Source: Liolophura sinensis (lineage: Eukaryota > Mollusca > Polyplacophora > Chitonida > Chitonidae). From it: a DNA stretch of 60,000 nucleotides. The stretch is from positions 4,152,373 to 4,212,372 of the forward strand of contig NC_088306.1 of the NCBI RefSeq assembly GCF_032854445.1. Direction: 5' to 3'. The notes beneath the pieces are model-generated. The model saw only the letters and a list, made by a program, of their open reading frames with translations. It searched no databases and had not been told where the DNA came from. The position numbers and the translations under genes were made by a program. Position 1 is the stretch's first letter; each line of letters begins with the position of its first letter. This document shows positions 32,384-43,000 of this stretch, one piece after another.

Positions 32384-32406
32384 CCCCCCCCCCCCCCCCC
32401 CCCCCC
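32384..32406 (+). repeat. Poly-C tract of 23
   Basis: Uninterrupted C run in an intron. The length may be inexact. Confidence 0.9.
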
Positions 32407-33004
32407 GCTGTGTCTTCGATTGCGTCCTGTGTATTGACCCGTGTGAAAGAGAGTACGCTAAAACAAGATTAACAATCAGTCACAGTGGGGCTATAATAAT
32501 ACACCATACCCTAATTCTTCTAAAATTTAGGACAGATATTAGTAGTGTTGAAATTAGAACACTACATTTCATTTCCAGTCTGTTGGAAAAGTAAGGATAT
32601 GAGTATTCTGTTCTTTAGATGGTCTAACCATGTGAGAAAAAAGAAACTCAATATTCCTGCTAGAATTACATATATATTGGCTAAAATGTGCAAACCAGGT
32701 GTCCCAAACCTTAGAAGAAATAATGTAAGGGGTAAAACAGTTACTCTTTACAGTTACTCAGTTACTCTTTCTATACGCATATGGGCCTACTTTATTTTGA
32801 TGATACCCTACTGACATTGGTCTCATGAGTACAAGGCTGGTTTTGATCAAATCTGAAAGACGCTGATCATGAGCGAAGGCAAATACTGCTTCTTGTGATC
32901 TGAGATGAAACACTATTGTATATGATAAATGCCGAGATGGTGCTTTCTTTGTGTCCGAGTCCTTGTTGACAATTATCGGTCTTGTGCAGGCTTAAGCCCC
33001 TCTC
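32407..33004 (+). other. Intron, unique
   Basis: No repeat or exon with matching phases was found. The frame at 32545-32814 lacks domain features. Confidence 0.45.
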
Positions 33005-33400
33005 ACACTTTGCCCCTGAGGGAGCTGAGTTGGTTGCCGAGTTAACACGGCATAACTCGTATCTAACTCAGGCAACACCTTGACAGAACTCGTATCAAGC
33101 TCCGGGAACAACTAGGTATAACTCGAACCTAACTCGGAGAACAGCAAGATGTAAATAATCATCTGGCATCAAACTCCGGGATCAATTCAGGACAACTTGG
33201 CATAACTCGTATTAAAATTCGGCAAATCTCGTAGCAACTATGGGAAGAACCCGGATTAACTCGACACAACTGGTATCAAACTATGGGAAGAACCCGGATT
33301 AACTCGACACAACTGGTATCAAACTCTGGGAACAACCGGGATTAACTCGGCACAGCTGGTATCAAACTCCGGGAACAACAAGGCATAACCTGTATCAGAT
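33005..33400. repeat. Degenerate intronic tandem repeat, about 43-bp unit
   Basis: AACTCGACACAACTGGTATC then AAACTATGGGAAGAACCCGG recur at about 43-base spacing. The best copies are at 33230-33370; the left part is strongly decayed. Confidence 0.8.
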
Positions 33401-34113
33401 CGGTAAAGATCGGATTCAAACTCGACAACGTGTGGGAAGGGTTTTAAGTTGATGAAAACACCACTTTCTTCTACCAACATGGCATACAAGCTTGTAGTTG
33501 CATTCATGTATCTCTGATCCACTAATGAAGCATATTTTCGCCTTATTTCTTCCAGTAAAAGTGATGCTTGCATTCATACACCTACTATTCAAGCACTTAC
33601 CGCTGAGAGAAAACCAATCGACAAGCTCTCATTTTCGCATTATCGCCTTGTTCTGAAAGTTTTCACAGTCTTTTTTTTATCTCAGAATCTTCTGTACAGC
33701 TACCTAAAGTAGAATTCCTTTTAGGCAAGGTACCAGACTAAAATATAACTCTTTAGCACAGAATCGGAGCAAAATGTCTTATTAGACATTTGATGTCGTT
33801 TCGCACTGTAACTGTCGCGGATGAACCACTCGAACTCAACTAGCAAGTATGGAAATTGAAAAACACTTTAATTTATGTAAACATATGCAGCTTAATAGAA
33901 AAAAGAAAGAAAACAACAACAGGAAGCTTAAAATTTTCACGTCCTGTTGTATACATTTCAACCGATGAAAAATGACCAACCCTATGCTAGGGGCCTTTTC
34001 ATGAAATTTAGATTGCGTTTCTCGAAATACGTATTATTGAAAAAAAGTTAATTAGACTGCGCAATCATATTCACAGCAACCGGTATATTGATTTTCATTT
34101 TTCTTACTTTCAG
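33401..34113 (+). other. Intron, unique, with one unexplained minus frame
   Basis: The minus frame at 33319-33573 contains SLLLEEIRRKYASLVDQRYM and LYAMLVEESGVFINLK. It looks more protein-like than most frames here but matches nothing I recognise, and its 3' part runs into the tandem repeat. It could be a fossil element. Confidence 0.3.
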
Positions 34114-34182
34114 ACGTATGAGAGACTTATAAAAGAAGGCCCGACGACGTCTGCTAGACCAAATAATCTGCCAATACAATAT
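34114..34182 (+). CDS. Internal exon, SAM/adaptor gene
   Basis: CATTTTTCTTACTTTCAG precedes this 69-base exon and a good donor, GTAAGG, follows. Phase 0 in and out gives TYERLIKEGPTTSARPNNLP and IQY. The TYERL tyrosine is a possible phosphorylation site. It splices in frame to NKNGN at 36113. Confidence 0.8.
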
Positions 34183-34254
34183 GTAAGGGTCGTCAGAAAT
34201 TAGTGGCAGATTGCATTACTTATGCTAGATGTATTCCTCTTGTTCACTGTTGCT

Positions 34255-34325
34255 TTATTTATTTATTTATTTGTTATTTAACGGCATGCTCGAGACATTT
34301 TTACTTATACAGTGACGTTCAGCAG
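34255..34325 (-). mobile_element. SINE 3' tail running into the 24-bp array
   Basis: TTTATTTATTTATTTG, ACGGCATGCTCGAGACATTT and ACTTATACAGTGACG follow the SINE tail order. The next bases (TTCAGCAGTATGGGTGGAG) are both the expected SINE core (CCAGCATTATGGTGGG in related copies) and the first unit of the minisatellite. Confidence 0.7.
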
Positions 34326-35695
34326 TATGGGTGGAGTGGCGTTCAGTAGTATGGGTGGAGTGACGTTCAGTACTATGGGTGGGGTGGCGTTCAGTAGTTT
34401 GTGTGGAGTGGCGTTGAGTTGTATGGGTGGAGTGGCGTTCAGTTGTATGAGTGGGGTGGCGTTCAGCAGTTTGGGTGGGGAGTAGTATGGGTGGAGTGGC
34501 TTTCAGCAGTTTGTACGGAGTGGCGTTCAGTGGTGTGGGTGAAGTGGCGTTCAGCAGTATGAGTGGAGTGGCGTTGAGTAGTTTGGGTGGAGTGGCGTTC
34601 AGCAGTATGTACGGAGTGGCGTTCAGAGATATGGGTGAAGGGCGTTTAGCAGTACGGGTGGAGTGGCGTTGAGTAGTATGGGTGGAGTGACGTCGAGTAG
34701 TTTGGGTGGAGTGGCGTTCAATATTATGGGTGGATTGATGTTCAGCAGTATGGGTGGAGTAGCGTTCAGCAGCATAGGTGGAGTGGCATTTAGTAGTATG
34801 GGTGGAGTGGCGTTCAGTAGTAAGGGTGGTGAGGCGATCAGTAGGGTGCAGTACTACTGAACGCCACTCCACCCAGACTACTGAACGCTACTCCACCCAT
34901 ACTGCTAGATTGCTGGTGTTCAGCAGTATGAGTGGGGTGGCGTCCAGCAGTATGGGTGGAGTGGCGTTCATGAGCTTGAGTGTAGTATCGGTGAGTAGCT
35001 TTCAGTAGTATTGGTGGTGTGGTGTTCATCAGTATGGGTGGAGTGGCGTCCATCAGTATAGGTGGAGTGGCGTTGAGCAGTATGGGTGGAGTGGCGTTGA
35101 GCAGTATAGGTGGAGTGGCGTTGAGCAGTATCGATGGAATGGTGCTGAGTGGTATAGATGGAGTGGCTTGAGTAGTATGGCTGGATTGGCGTTCAGCAAT
35201 ATGGGTGGAGTGGCGTTCAGTAGTATGGATGGAGAGGCGTTGACCAGTATGGGTGGAGTGGCGTTGAGTAGCATGGGTGGATTGGCGTTCAGCATTATGG
35301 GTGGAGTGGCGTTCAGTAGTTTGGATGTTGTGGCGTTCAGCAGTATGGATGGAGTAGCGTTCAGTAGTATTGGCGGAGAGGCGTTCAGTAGTATGGGTGG
35401 AGTGGTGTTCAGTAGTATGGGTGGAGAGGCGTTCATTTGCATGGATTGAGTGACGTTCAGTAGTATGGGTGGAGTAGCGTTCAGTAGTATGGGTGGAGTG
35501 GCGTTCAGCAGTATGGATGGAGTGGCGTTCAGTAGTATGGGCGGAGAGGCGTTCAGTAGTATGAGTGGAGTGGTGTTCAGTAGTATGGGTGGAGAGGCGT
35601 TCATTTGCATGGATTGAGTGACGTTCAGTAGTATGGGTTGAGTAGCGTTCAGTAGTATGGGTGGATTGGCGTTCAGTAGTATGAGTGGACGTCAT
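34309..35695. repeat. Intronic minisatellite, 24-bp unit, about 57 copies
   Basis: GTTCAGTAGTATGGGTGG then AGTGGC repeats every 24 bases. At 34851-34906 two units are inverted (TACTGAACGCCACTCCACCC), creating a palindrome. Long frames on both strands (up to 296 codons) are artefacts. The array is in the last intron of the SAM/adaptor gene. Confidence 0.95.
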
Positions 35696-35934
35696 ATCAC
35701 GCCTTTGAACGCCTTTAACTCTCTTCACAAAAATCTAAAAAAAGAACAAATGAAAGCATTATTTATGCATAGTTTTAAGTGGTCTATTTAATAATGCCTA
35801 CTTCGAGTTTTAGTGGTCTTTTCCTGTAAGCAAGTTACTGACGAACTTTTCCACGTGTCACATGCAGATATGCAGACCATATTGATGGAAGACATGCGCA
35901 TTTCAATGAAAGTTAGACTGCGCTAGCGATCAAA

Positions 35935-36075
35935 CGAGCGCGTCGACCGTTTTTGTCTCCAAGGCCGCACAGTTAGTGACAGGAAGAGGTGTACAAATTC
36001 CATGCCGAAAACCGGGTTTGAACCGTCACCTTGTGTGTCCTGGCAACTGATAGGCAGACACTTTAAGCATTCGCC
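35935..36075 (-). mobile_element. Head part of the second SINE family
   Basis: Read on minus: GGGCGAATGCTTAAAGTGTC, CAGTTGCCAGGACACACAAG and GGTTCAAACCCGGTTTTCGG form the tRNA-like head, then a body with GTCACTAACTGTGCGGCC. It corresponds to the 5' half of the copy at 30672-30895. The 3' half may be the piece at 34255. Confidence 0.65.
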
Positions 36076-36112
36076 CATAGATTAATTCGTTTTATAAATG
36101 CTCTATTTCCAG

Positions 36113-36883
36113 AACAAAAATGGAAATTTTCTTTTTGATGATGGAGCAGTCAAGAAGCGACCTATGAAAAAGGTTCCCCCGATGGGCCGGTCGGATAAGG
36201 AAGAGGTCATTGTTGTCCGGTCTGAGAATGCCAGATCACCTCCACAGCGATCGCAAACTTGGAATGGCAAGCATGGACGACTTGATGTCGGTTGGGGCAA
36301 GGTAGAAAGTGGCTCCGCTGACTCACCGAATGCTAGAAAAAGCGGACAAGATGGACTCCCAAACCAAACCAGACAGCCTGAACCCATCAATCAAATCGAA
36401 AGTTGTCATGTTGAATCGCCTCAGATTTCCATGGACCCTGGAACTGGAAATGATTATACCAACTTCCCCCAGACAGTCGAAAGTCACGAAGCCCCGATAA
36501 ACGGCACCAGTAGTTATCCTTCCACTGTTTCCAATCCGGGCGGCACGACGTTTCTGTTTCCCTCACGAGAAACCGATGGCGTTTGTGCAACGCCAGCTCT
36601 GAGCCCAGGAAGCCCTCAAACTCCCAAACAGGAAGCGTGGATGGCAGATCTGCAGAATTTCACGGTGGAATCTTTGCACGAAAATCTTCTCAAAATCGGG
36701 GTTAAACCGGAAAAAGTCGATGTATTTCGCCAAATATTCGTGGACGGGGAGCTCTTTAGCAACATGACGGACAAAATGCTGAAAGAAACTTCGCCTGATC
36801 TTAATGAGTTTGATCTGCTGCGTTTGAAAATGTTCCGGGATAAAGGAAAGCTTCCTAAAACAAGCCAAGGGTCGTCACCCTAG
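36113..36883 (+). CDS. Terminal coding exon: disordered proline/serine-rich tail plus SAM-like domain (GAREM-like adaptor?)
   Basis: TGCTCTATTTCCAG precedes the exon, which runs 256 codons to TAG at 36881-36883. The first about 170 residues are low in hydrophobics and rich in S, P, N and K (RSPPQRSQTW, ALSPGSPQTPKQ). A YTNF motif at codon 36455 fits the GRB2 SH2-binding pattern YxN. Residues about 175-245 form a SAM-like helical domain (WMADLQNFTVESLHENLLKI, GVKPEKVDVFRQIF, DGELFSNMTDKMLKE, LLRLKMF). GAREM proteins carry a C-terminal SAM domain, proline-rich SH3 ligands and GRB2-binding tyrosines in receptor kinase to MAPK signalling. That organisation fits, but the CABIT domains expected upstream lie outside the window or are unseen. 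Other SAM adaptors remain possible. This is a real gene with high confidence; the family name is an inference. Confidence 0.85.
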   Translation, partial: NKNGNFLFDDGAVKKRPMKKVPPMGRSDKEEVIVVRSENARSPPQRSQTWNGKHGRLDVGWGKVESGSADSPNARKSGQDGLPNQTRQPEPINQIESCHVESPQISMDPGTGNDYTNFPQTVESHEAPINGTSSYPSTVSNPGGTTFLFPSRETDGVCATPALSPGSPQTPKQEAWMADLQNFTVESLHENLLKIGVKPEKVDVFRQIFVDGELFSNMTDKMLKETSPDLNEFDLLRLKMFRDKGKLPKTSQGSSP

Positions 36884-37465
36884 GCGTGGTATCACAGGGT
36901 TTACTTTCCAGCTACAGATTGCTCAGTACTTGCCCTTTAACAAAGAGAGAAAAGAACACGAGGTAGAGTCGGTAACGAGACTACCATCGTAAATCTGTGC
37001 ATGCGCAACGGCTCCTTCGTCTCATTCTATGAAGATTAGGCGTATTGCTAGCGTAGAAAGTGCATGAAACTTGACACTTGCACCAGATTTCTACAATGTA
37101 GCAATAACTGGAAAATTTTATCGATAAGTGTTTTTTTTTGCTGATTATTTTATAGGCTGCCCGTATGTACTTGAACTTGACAAAATCAGCTAATATGCTC
37201 TCAATGCCAATGGCATGTTTCTGCACGATATCAGCCACTGTAAAATTTGGACTACTGTAATATCTGGAGCACTGCATGATAGGATCAAGGGAGATAATTT
37301 GTGGACTATGTTTCTGGAGGAAGCAGTCACCGTGTCGCACTCGCCTTGTGGCAGTCACCGTGTCGCACTCATCGTGTGGCAGTCACTGTGTCGCAGTCAC
37401 CGTGTGGCAGTTACTGTGTCGCGGGCGACATCTGTTTATGCCATTAAAGTGTCTGATGTTTCATA
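36884..37465 (+). other. Probable 3' UTR of the SAM/adaptor gene
   Basis: No further exon is needed after the stop. ATTAAA at 37443-37448 is a candidate poly(A) signal. A short 15-bp-type repeat (GTGTCGCACTC / GTGTGGCAGTCAC, about 37325-37432) lies just before it. Confidence 0.4.
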
Positions 37466-38349
37466 AAAATGTGTGTTTAATTTAATTCATTATTTCTGTT
37501 TTTTAAAACTCCAAGCAGATCCTTTAGGAATATCCTCCAACAGATACGAAAATATTTACCTATAGGTATATATACAACATATTACAGGATTATAATTAAT
37601 AATTTAATTACAATTTAAGGAAATACACAACATCAAAGTTCTTTTACATTTACAGTGGGAAACTGCTGAATACAACATGTTTTACGTTGCGCAACGACGG
37701 ACTATTGACGTTTGCGTTGTAAACCTTCGCAGTACCTCCCCGCCCAAGATGTACATCTCTCGGTTTTGCTTTTGTTCAGTCAACTCTCGGGCTACTTAGC
37801 AAGTTTTCAGCCATATGACGACGAGGGGTCACTACGTGTGTGCAGATATAGTGTCTTCTTTGTGGCAGGGAGAGTCCATGCCGCCAAAATGCTACCGTCA
37901 CTGCAGAAGTATCATGCCGAGGACACGACTAGGACACCCCACCCAGTCACGTTATACTGACACCGGGTCAACCGGTTCTGTTTCCTGTGCTGAGCGACAG
38001 GCGGAGGCAGCAAGAAGTACCATTTTTAAAGTCTTGGCTATGTCCCCCAATTTCGAGGCGGCCAAATCGCTGTCTGATATCAGATCATTTGAACTAATAA
38101 CTAATGCAGATGTAATAGTTTGGACAGTGCTTGCACACTACATAGTAATGTACACCAAGTGAGACAGCATTTGTAAGTGTGGGACGTGTGATCTGGTGGG
38201 AAAGTTCCATAGCTACTTGCCAAAGATCGCTTACTTTCCCCGAGAACTCTGGTTTCCTCCACCTGTAACACTGAGCACCATTAGAGAACTGAAGAGGTCT
38301 TGAGTGTGGCTGCATTTATGTATTTGCTGTTTTACACTGTACTGGAACC
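37466..38349. other. Unannotated stretch
   Basis: The plus frame at 37815-38162 (115 codons) has no recognisable domain. It is not called. Confidence 0.4.
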
Positions 38350-38492
38350 CAATTTATTTATTTATTTATTTCATTGATATTTTACGCCATACTCAAGTAT
38401 ATTTCAAATAGGACAGCGACCGGCATTATGATGGAAACTCCCAACCATCCTGAGTTTGTGATACGATTGGAGAGGCAGGCAGCAAGGACGTA
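38350..38492 (-). mobile_element. SINE fragment, internally deleted
   Basis: TTTATTTATTTCATTGATAT, CGCCATACTCAAGTATATTT, GCGACCGGCATTATGATGGA and CCCAACCATCC match the 3' half. The core is shortened. Confidence 0.8.
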
Positions 38493-38774
38493 ACCGATAG
38501 CTATGTATAACGTAATCTAAGCGAGTTTGAAGAAATAAAGAAGTAATTTTGAGAAATAATCACCAATATGCTTTTCAAAACAGTTGCAACGAGTAATCTA
38601 GTCTTATGGCTAAAATGACATACATATGTACTCACTTCTGAGGTTTACTATCAGTATGTCCCTTTTACTCCTCCGTAATAAAACGAAGATTGTGGGGTTT
38701 CAAAATTCCACCCCCACCCCCAATGAAATGAGTTGAGGCATATTTTTTATTTTTTATTTTTACAAAAAAAACTA

Positions 38775-38825
38775 ATATTCTTGAGCACAGCGTAAAACAT
38801 CAACCAAATAAATAAATTAAATATT
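38775..38825 (+). mobile_element. SINE tail fragment
   Basis: AATATTCTTGAGCACAGCGT followed by AAAACATCAACCAAATAAAT is the last 50 bases of the family. Confidence 0.7.
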
Positions 38826-38964
38826 CGCCTATTTATGCTGATATGTATGTTAATGGAGGTCAGTAGGTTATAACGTAAATAATTACGACACCTTAGCCTC
38901 CAGTCATGCTGGCAAATTTCCCACCGAGTTAATAAACACAAACACAAAGGAGCATGATTAAACC

Positions 38965-39430
38965 TTTGTCGTTATTAGCCAGTCAGGCGTCTGAATCCAG
39001 TCTCGAAGTTAGTTTTACAGATTGTCCTGGGGAGTGATAAAGTTAAAAATTGCAAATTTCACTGCAATTTTTCTTCTTGTACGTTCTGACATGGAGATTG
39101 CGTAGCCTATCTTGTTGATAAACCTGGGCTGAAGTGAGGCTTACTGCAGACAATTCTGTTGATAAACCTGGGCTTAAGTGAGACCTACTGCAGAGAGTTT
39201 TGTTGATAAACTTGTGCTTAAGTGAGATTTACTGCCGATAATTCTGTTAATAAACCTAGGCTTAAGTGAGATTTAATGCACATAATTCTGTTGATAAGTG
39301 GAATAAATTTTAATGCAAATTGATTGATTGACTGATTCTTGCTAAAGGTCGCCCATAAGAATTATTCACTTATGGTTATGGCTGTCGACTATATGGATGG
39401 AACAAAAGCGAGTTCCCGAGGTAAAGTGCT
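38965..39430 (+). repeat. Left copy of a long direct repeat flanking the 40-kb array
   Basis: TTATTAGCCAGTCAGGCGTC, TGAATCCAGTCTCGAA, CTTCTTGTACGTTCTGA, TGGAGATTG and CTATATGGATGGAAC recur in order at 44960-45340. This copy holds four tandem units of about 44 bp (TGTTGATAAACCTGGGCTTA...) at about 39111-39290. The right copy holds only one. Confidence 0.85.
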
Positions 39431-39439
39431 GTAACCTTA

Positions 39440-40048
39440 AAGGGCGTCCTGAATCCTTCAACTTGAGCCTAACAGAAAGAACTTAAGACACGAATTAGAT
39501 CTCATTTTTCAAACTTTCCACACTAATCCACTGTGCACTGCATCTATAAGGCCATGGCTGGACAGCTTAGACGACACCCATTGAGCTAAAGGTATGCTAT
39601 TAAAGCTATCGCCATTTTGTATTTTGACAGGTTACACCTGTATCCGCTCAATGGTATGATAACACGGAATTTGGGCTGTAATACAGATATAGGGTCGCTT
39701 TAGGCAACAGTGTCGGGCCGGCGTAAGTTGACATGGTGACAATGTAATATGGGGAGTCAAAGTTCTTATTTGAAATGTACAGTAAATTTAGTGTAGTTCA
39801 GTGTACCTGGCACTACGGGGAAACACGATTTAGTGTAGTTCAGTGTACCTGGCACTACGGGGAAAGTCCATGTGTAGTCCATGTACAGTCCATTTTAAAA
39901 AGTGTCTTACTGTATTATTATGAAAAAAAATACGTTAAGCAACAACAGAGGTGTATTTTTTATAATAATACACTTAGACACGTTTTCACTTTTTCAAACT
40001 GTAACAGAAAAATATCCATAAACTCTTTTTTTAATGTAGTGCCCGTGT
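39440..40048 (+). repeat. Dispersed element R39, homologous to R20
   Basis: The same ordered blocks as 20140-20480 are followed by only two 42-bp units (39785-39865), then AAGCAACAACAGAGGTGTAT as in R20. The following TTTTATAATAATACACTTAG segment leads into the 48-bp array. Confidence 0.8.
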
Positions 40049-43000
40049 AGATACCCATGAGCTACACTAAATAGTGTATTAGTTCGGTGCCAGTGTAGGT
40101 ACCCATGCGATATACCAAGTAGTGTATTGGTTTGGTGCCAGTGTAGGAAACCATGAGCTACACTAAATAGTGTATTAATTGGGTGCCAGTGTAGGTAACC
40201 ATGCGCTACACCAAGTAGTGTATTAGTTGGGTGCCAGTGTAGGTAACCATAGGCTACACCAAGTAGTGTATTAGTTCGGTGCCAGTATAGGTACCCATGG
40301 TCTACACTAAATAGTGTATTAGTTCGGTGCCAGTGTAGGTACCCATGGGCTACACCAAGTAGTGTATTAGTTCGGTGCCAGTGTAGGTAAACATGGGCTA
40401 AACTAAATAGTGCATTAGTTCGGTGCCAGTGTAGGTACCCATGGGCTACACAAAGTAGTGTATTAGTCCGGTGCCAGTGTAGGTAACCATAGGCTACACT
40501 AAATAGTTTATTAGTTCGGTGCCAGTGTAGGTACCCATGAGCTACACTAAATAGTGTATTAGTTCGGTGCCAGTGTAGGTACCCATGGGCTACACCAAGT
40601 AGTGTATTAGTTCGGTGCCAGTGTAGGTACCCATGGGCAACACCAAGTAGTGTATTAGTTCGGTGCCAGTGTAGGTAACCATGGGCTACACCAAGTAGTG
40701 TATTAGTTCGGTGCCAGTGTAAGTAACCATGGGCTACACTAAATAGTGTATTAGTTCGGTGCCAGTGGAGGTATCCATGGGCTACATCAAGTATTGTATT
40801 AGTTCCGTGCCAGTGTAGGTAACCATGCGCTACACCAAGAAGTGTATTGGTTCGGTGCCAGTGTAGGTAACCATGAGCTACACTAAATAGTGTATTAGGT
40901 CGGTGCCAGTGTAGGTACCCATGGGCTACACCAAGTAGTGTATTAGTTTGGTGCCAGTGTAGATAACCATGAGCTACACTAAATAGTGTATTAGTTTGGT
41001 GCCAGTGTAGGTACCCATGGGCTACACCAAGTAGTGTATTAGTTCGGTGGCAGTGTAGATATATATGGGCTACATCAAGTATTGTATTAGTTTCGTGCCA
41101 GTGTAGGTAACCATGCTACATCAAGTAGTGTATTAGTTCGGTGCCAGTGTAGGTACCCATGGGCTACACCAAGTAGTGTATTAGTTTGGTGCCAGTGTAA
41201 GTAACCATGGGCTACATCAAGTAGTGTATTAGTTCGGTGCCAGTGTAGGTACCCATGGGCTACACCAAGTAGTGTATTAGTTCGTTGCCAGTGTAGATAA
41301 CCATGAGCTACACTAAATAGTGTATTAATTCGGTGCCAGTGTAGGTACCCATGGGCTACACCAAGTAGTGTATCAATTCGGTGCCAGTGTAGGTACCCAT
41401 GGGCTACACCAAGTAATGTATTAGTTTGGTGCCAGTAAAGGTACCCATGGGCTACACCAAGTAATGTATTAGTTCGGTGCCAGTGTAGGTACACATGGGC
41501 TACACCAAGTAGTGTATTAGTTCGGTGCCAGTGTAAGTAACCATGCGCTACACCAAGAAGTGTATTAGTTCGGTGCCAGTGTAGGTAACCATGAGCTACA
41601 CTAAATGGTGTATTAGTTGGGTGCCAGTGTAGGTACCCATGGACTACACCAAGTAGTGTATTAGTTCGGTGCCAGTGTAGATAACCATGGGCTACACTAA
41701 ATAGTGTATTAGTTCGGTGCCAGTGTAGGTACCAATGGGCTACACCAAGTAGTGTATTAGTTCGGTGCCAGTGTAGGTAACCATGGGCTACATCAAGTAT
41801 TGTATTAGTTCGGTGCCAGTGTAGGTAAACATGCGCTACACCAAGAAGTATATTAGTTCGGTGCCAGTGTAGGCAACCACGGGCTACACTAAATAGTGTA
41901 TTAGTTCGGTGAGAGTGTAGGTACCCATGGGCTACACCAAGTAGTGTATTAGTTCGGTGCCAGTGTAGGTACCCATGGGCTATACCAAGTAGTGTATTAG
42001 TTCGGTGCCAGTGTAGTTACCCATAGGCTGCATCAAGTAGTGTATTAGTTCGGTGCCAGTGTAGGTAGCCATGGGCTACACCAAGTAGTGTATTAGTTCG
42101 GTGCCAGTGTAGGCAACCATGGGCTACACTAAATAGTGTATTAGTTCGGTGCCAGTGTAGGTACCCATGGGCTACACCAAGTAGTGTATTAGTTGGGTGC
42201 CAGTGTAGGTAACCATGAGCTACACTAAGTAGTGTATTAGTTCGGTGCCAGTGTAGGTAACCATGGGCTACACCAAGTAGTGTATTAGTTCGGTGCCATT
42301 GTAGGTACCCATGGGCTACACCAAGTAGTGTATTAGTTCGGTGCCAGTGTAGGTACCCATGGGCTACACCAAGTAGTGTATTAGTTCGGTGCCAGTGTAG
42401 GTACCCATGAGCTACACTAAATAGTGTATTAGTTGGGTGCCAGTGTAGGTACCCATGGGCTACACCAAGTAGTGTATTAGTTCGGTGCCAGTGTAAGTAA
42501 CCATGGGCTACACCATGTAGTGTATTAGTTCGGTGCCAGTGTAGGTACCCATGGGCCACGCCAAGTAGTGTATTAGTTCGGTGCCAGTGTAAGTACCCAT
42601 GGGCTACATCAAGTAGTGTATTAGTTCGGTGCCAGTGTAGGTACCCATGGGCTACACCAAGTAATGTATTAGTTCGGTGGCAGTGTAGATAACCATGGGC
42701 TACACCAAGTAGTGTATTAGTTCGGTGCCAGTGTAGATACCCATGGGCTACACCAAGTAGTGTATTAGTTCGTTGCCAGTGTAGATAACCATGAGCTACA
42801 CTAAATAGTGTATTAATTCGGTGCCAGTGTAGGTACCCATGGGCTACACCAAGTAATGTATTAGTTCGGTGCCAGTAAAGGTAACCATGGGCTACACCAA
42901 GTAGTGTATTAGTTCGGTGCCAGTGTAGGTACACATGGGCTACACCAAGTAGTGTATTAGTTCGGTGCCAGTGTAGATAACCATGAGCTACACTAAATAG

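Noticed and set aside
33319-33573. 84-codon minus frame as a gene
   Set aside because: Protein-like in part, but its end lies in a degenerate tandem repeat and no family is recognised; kept only as a note.
42017-42934. 305-codon minus frame with a 16-residue repeat
   Set aside because: It is the 48-bp array read in one phase; no start context, no flanking coding sequence.
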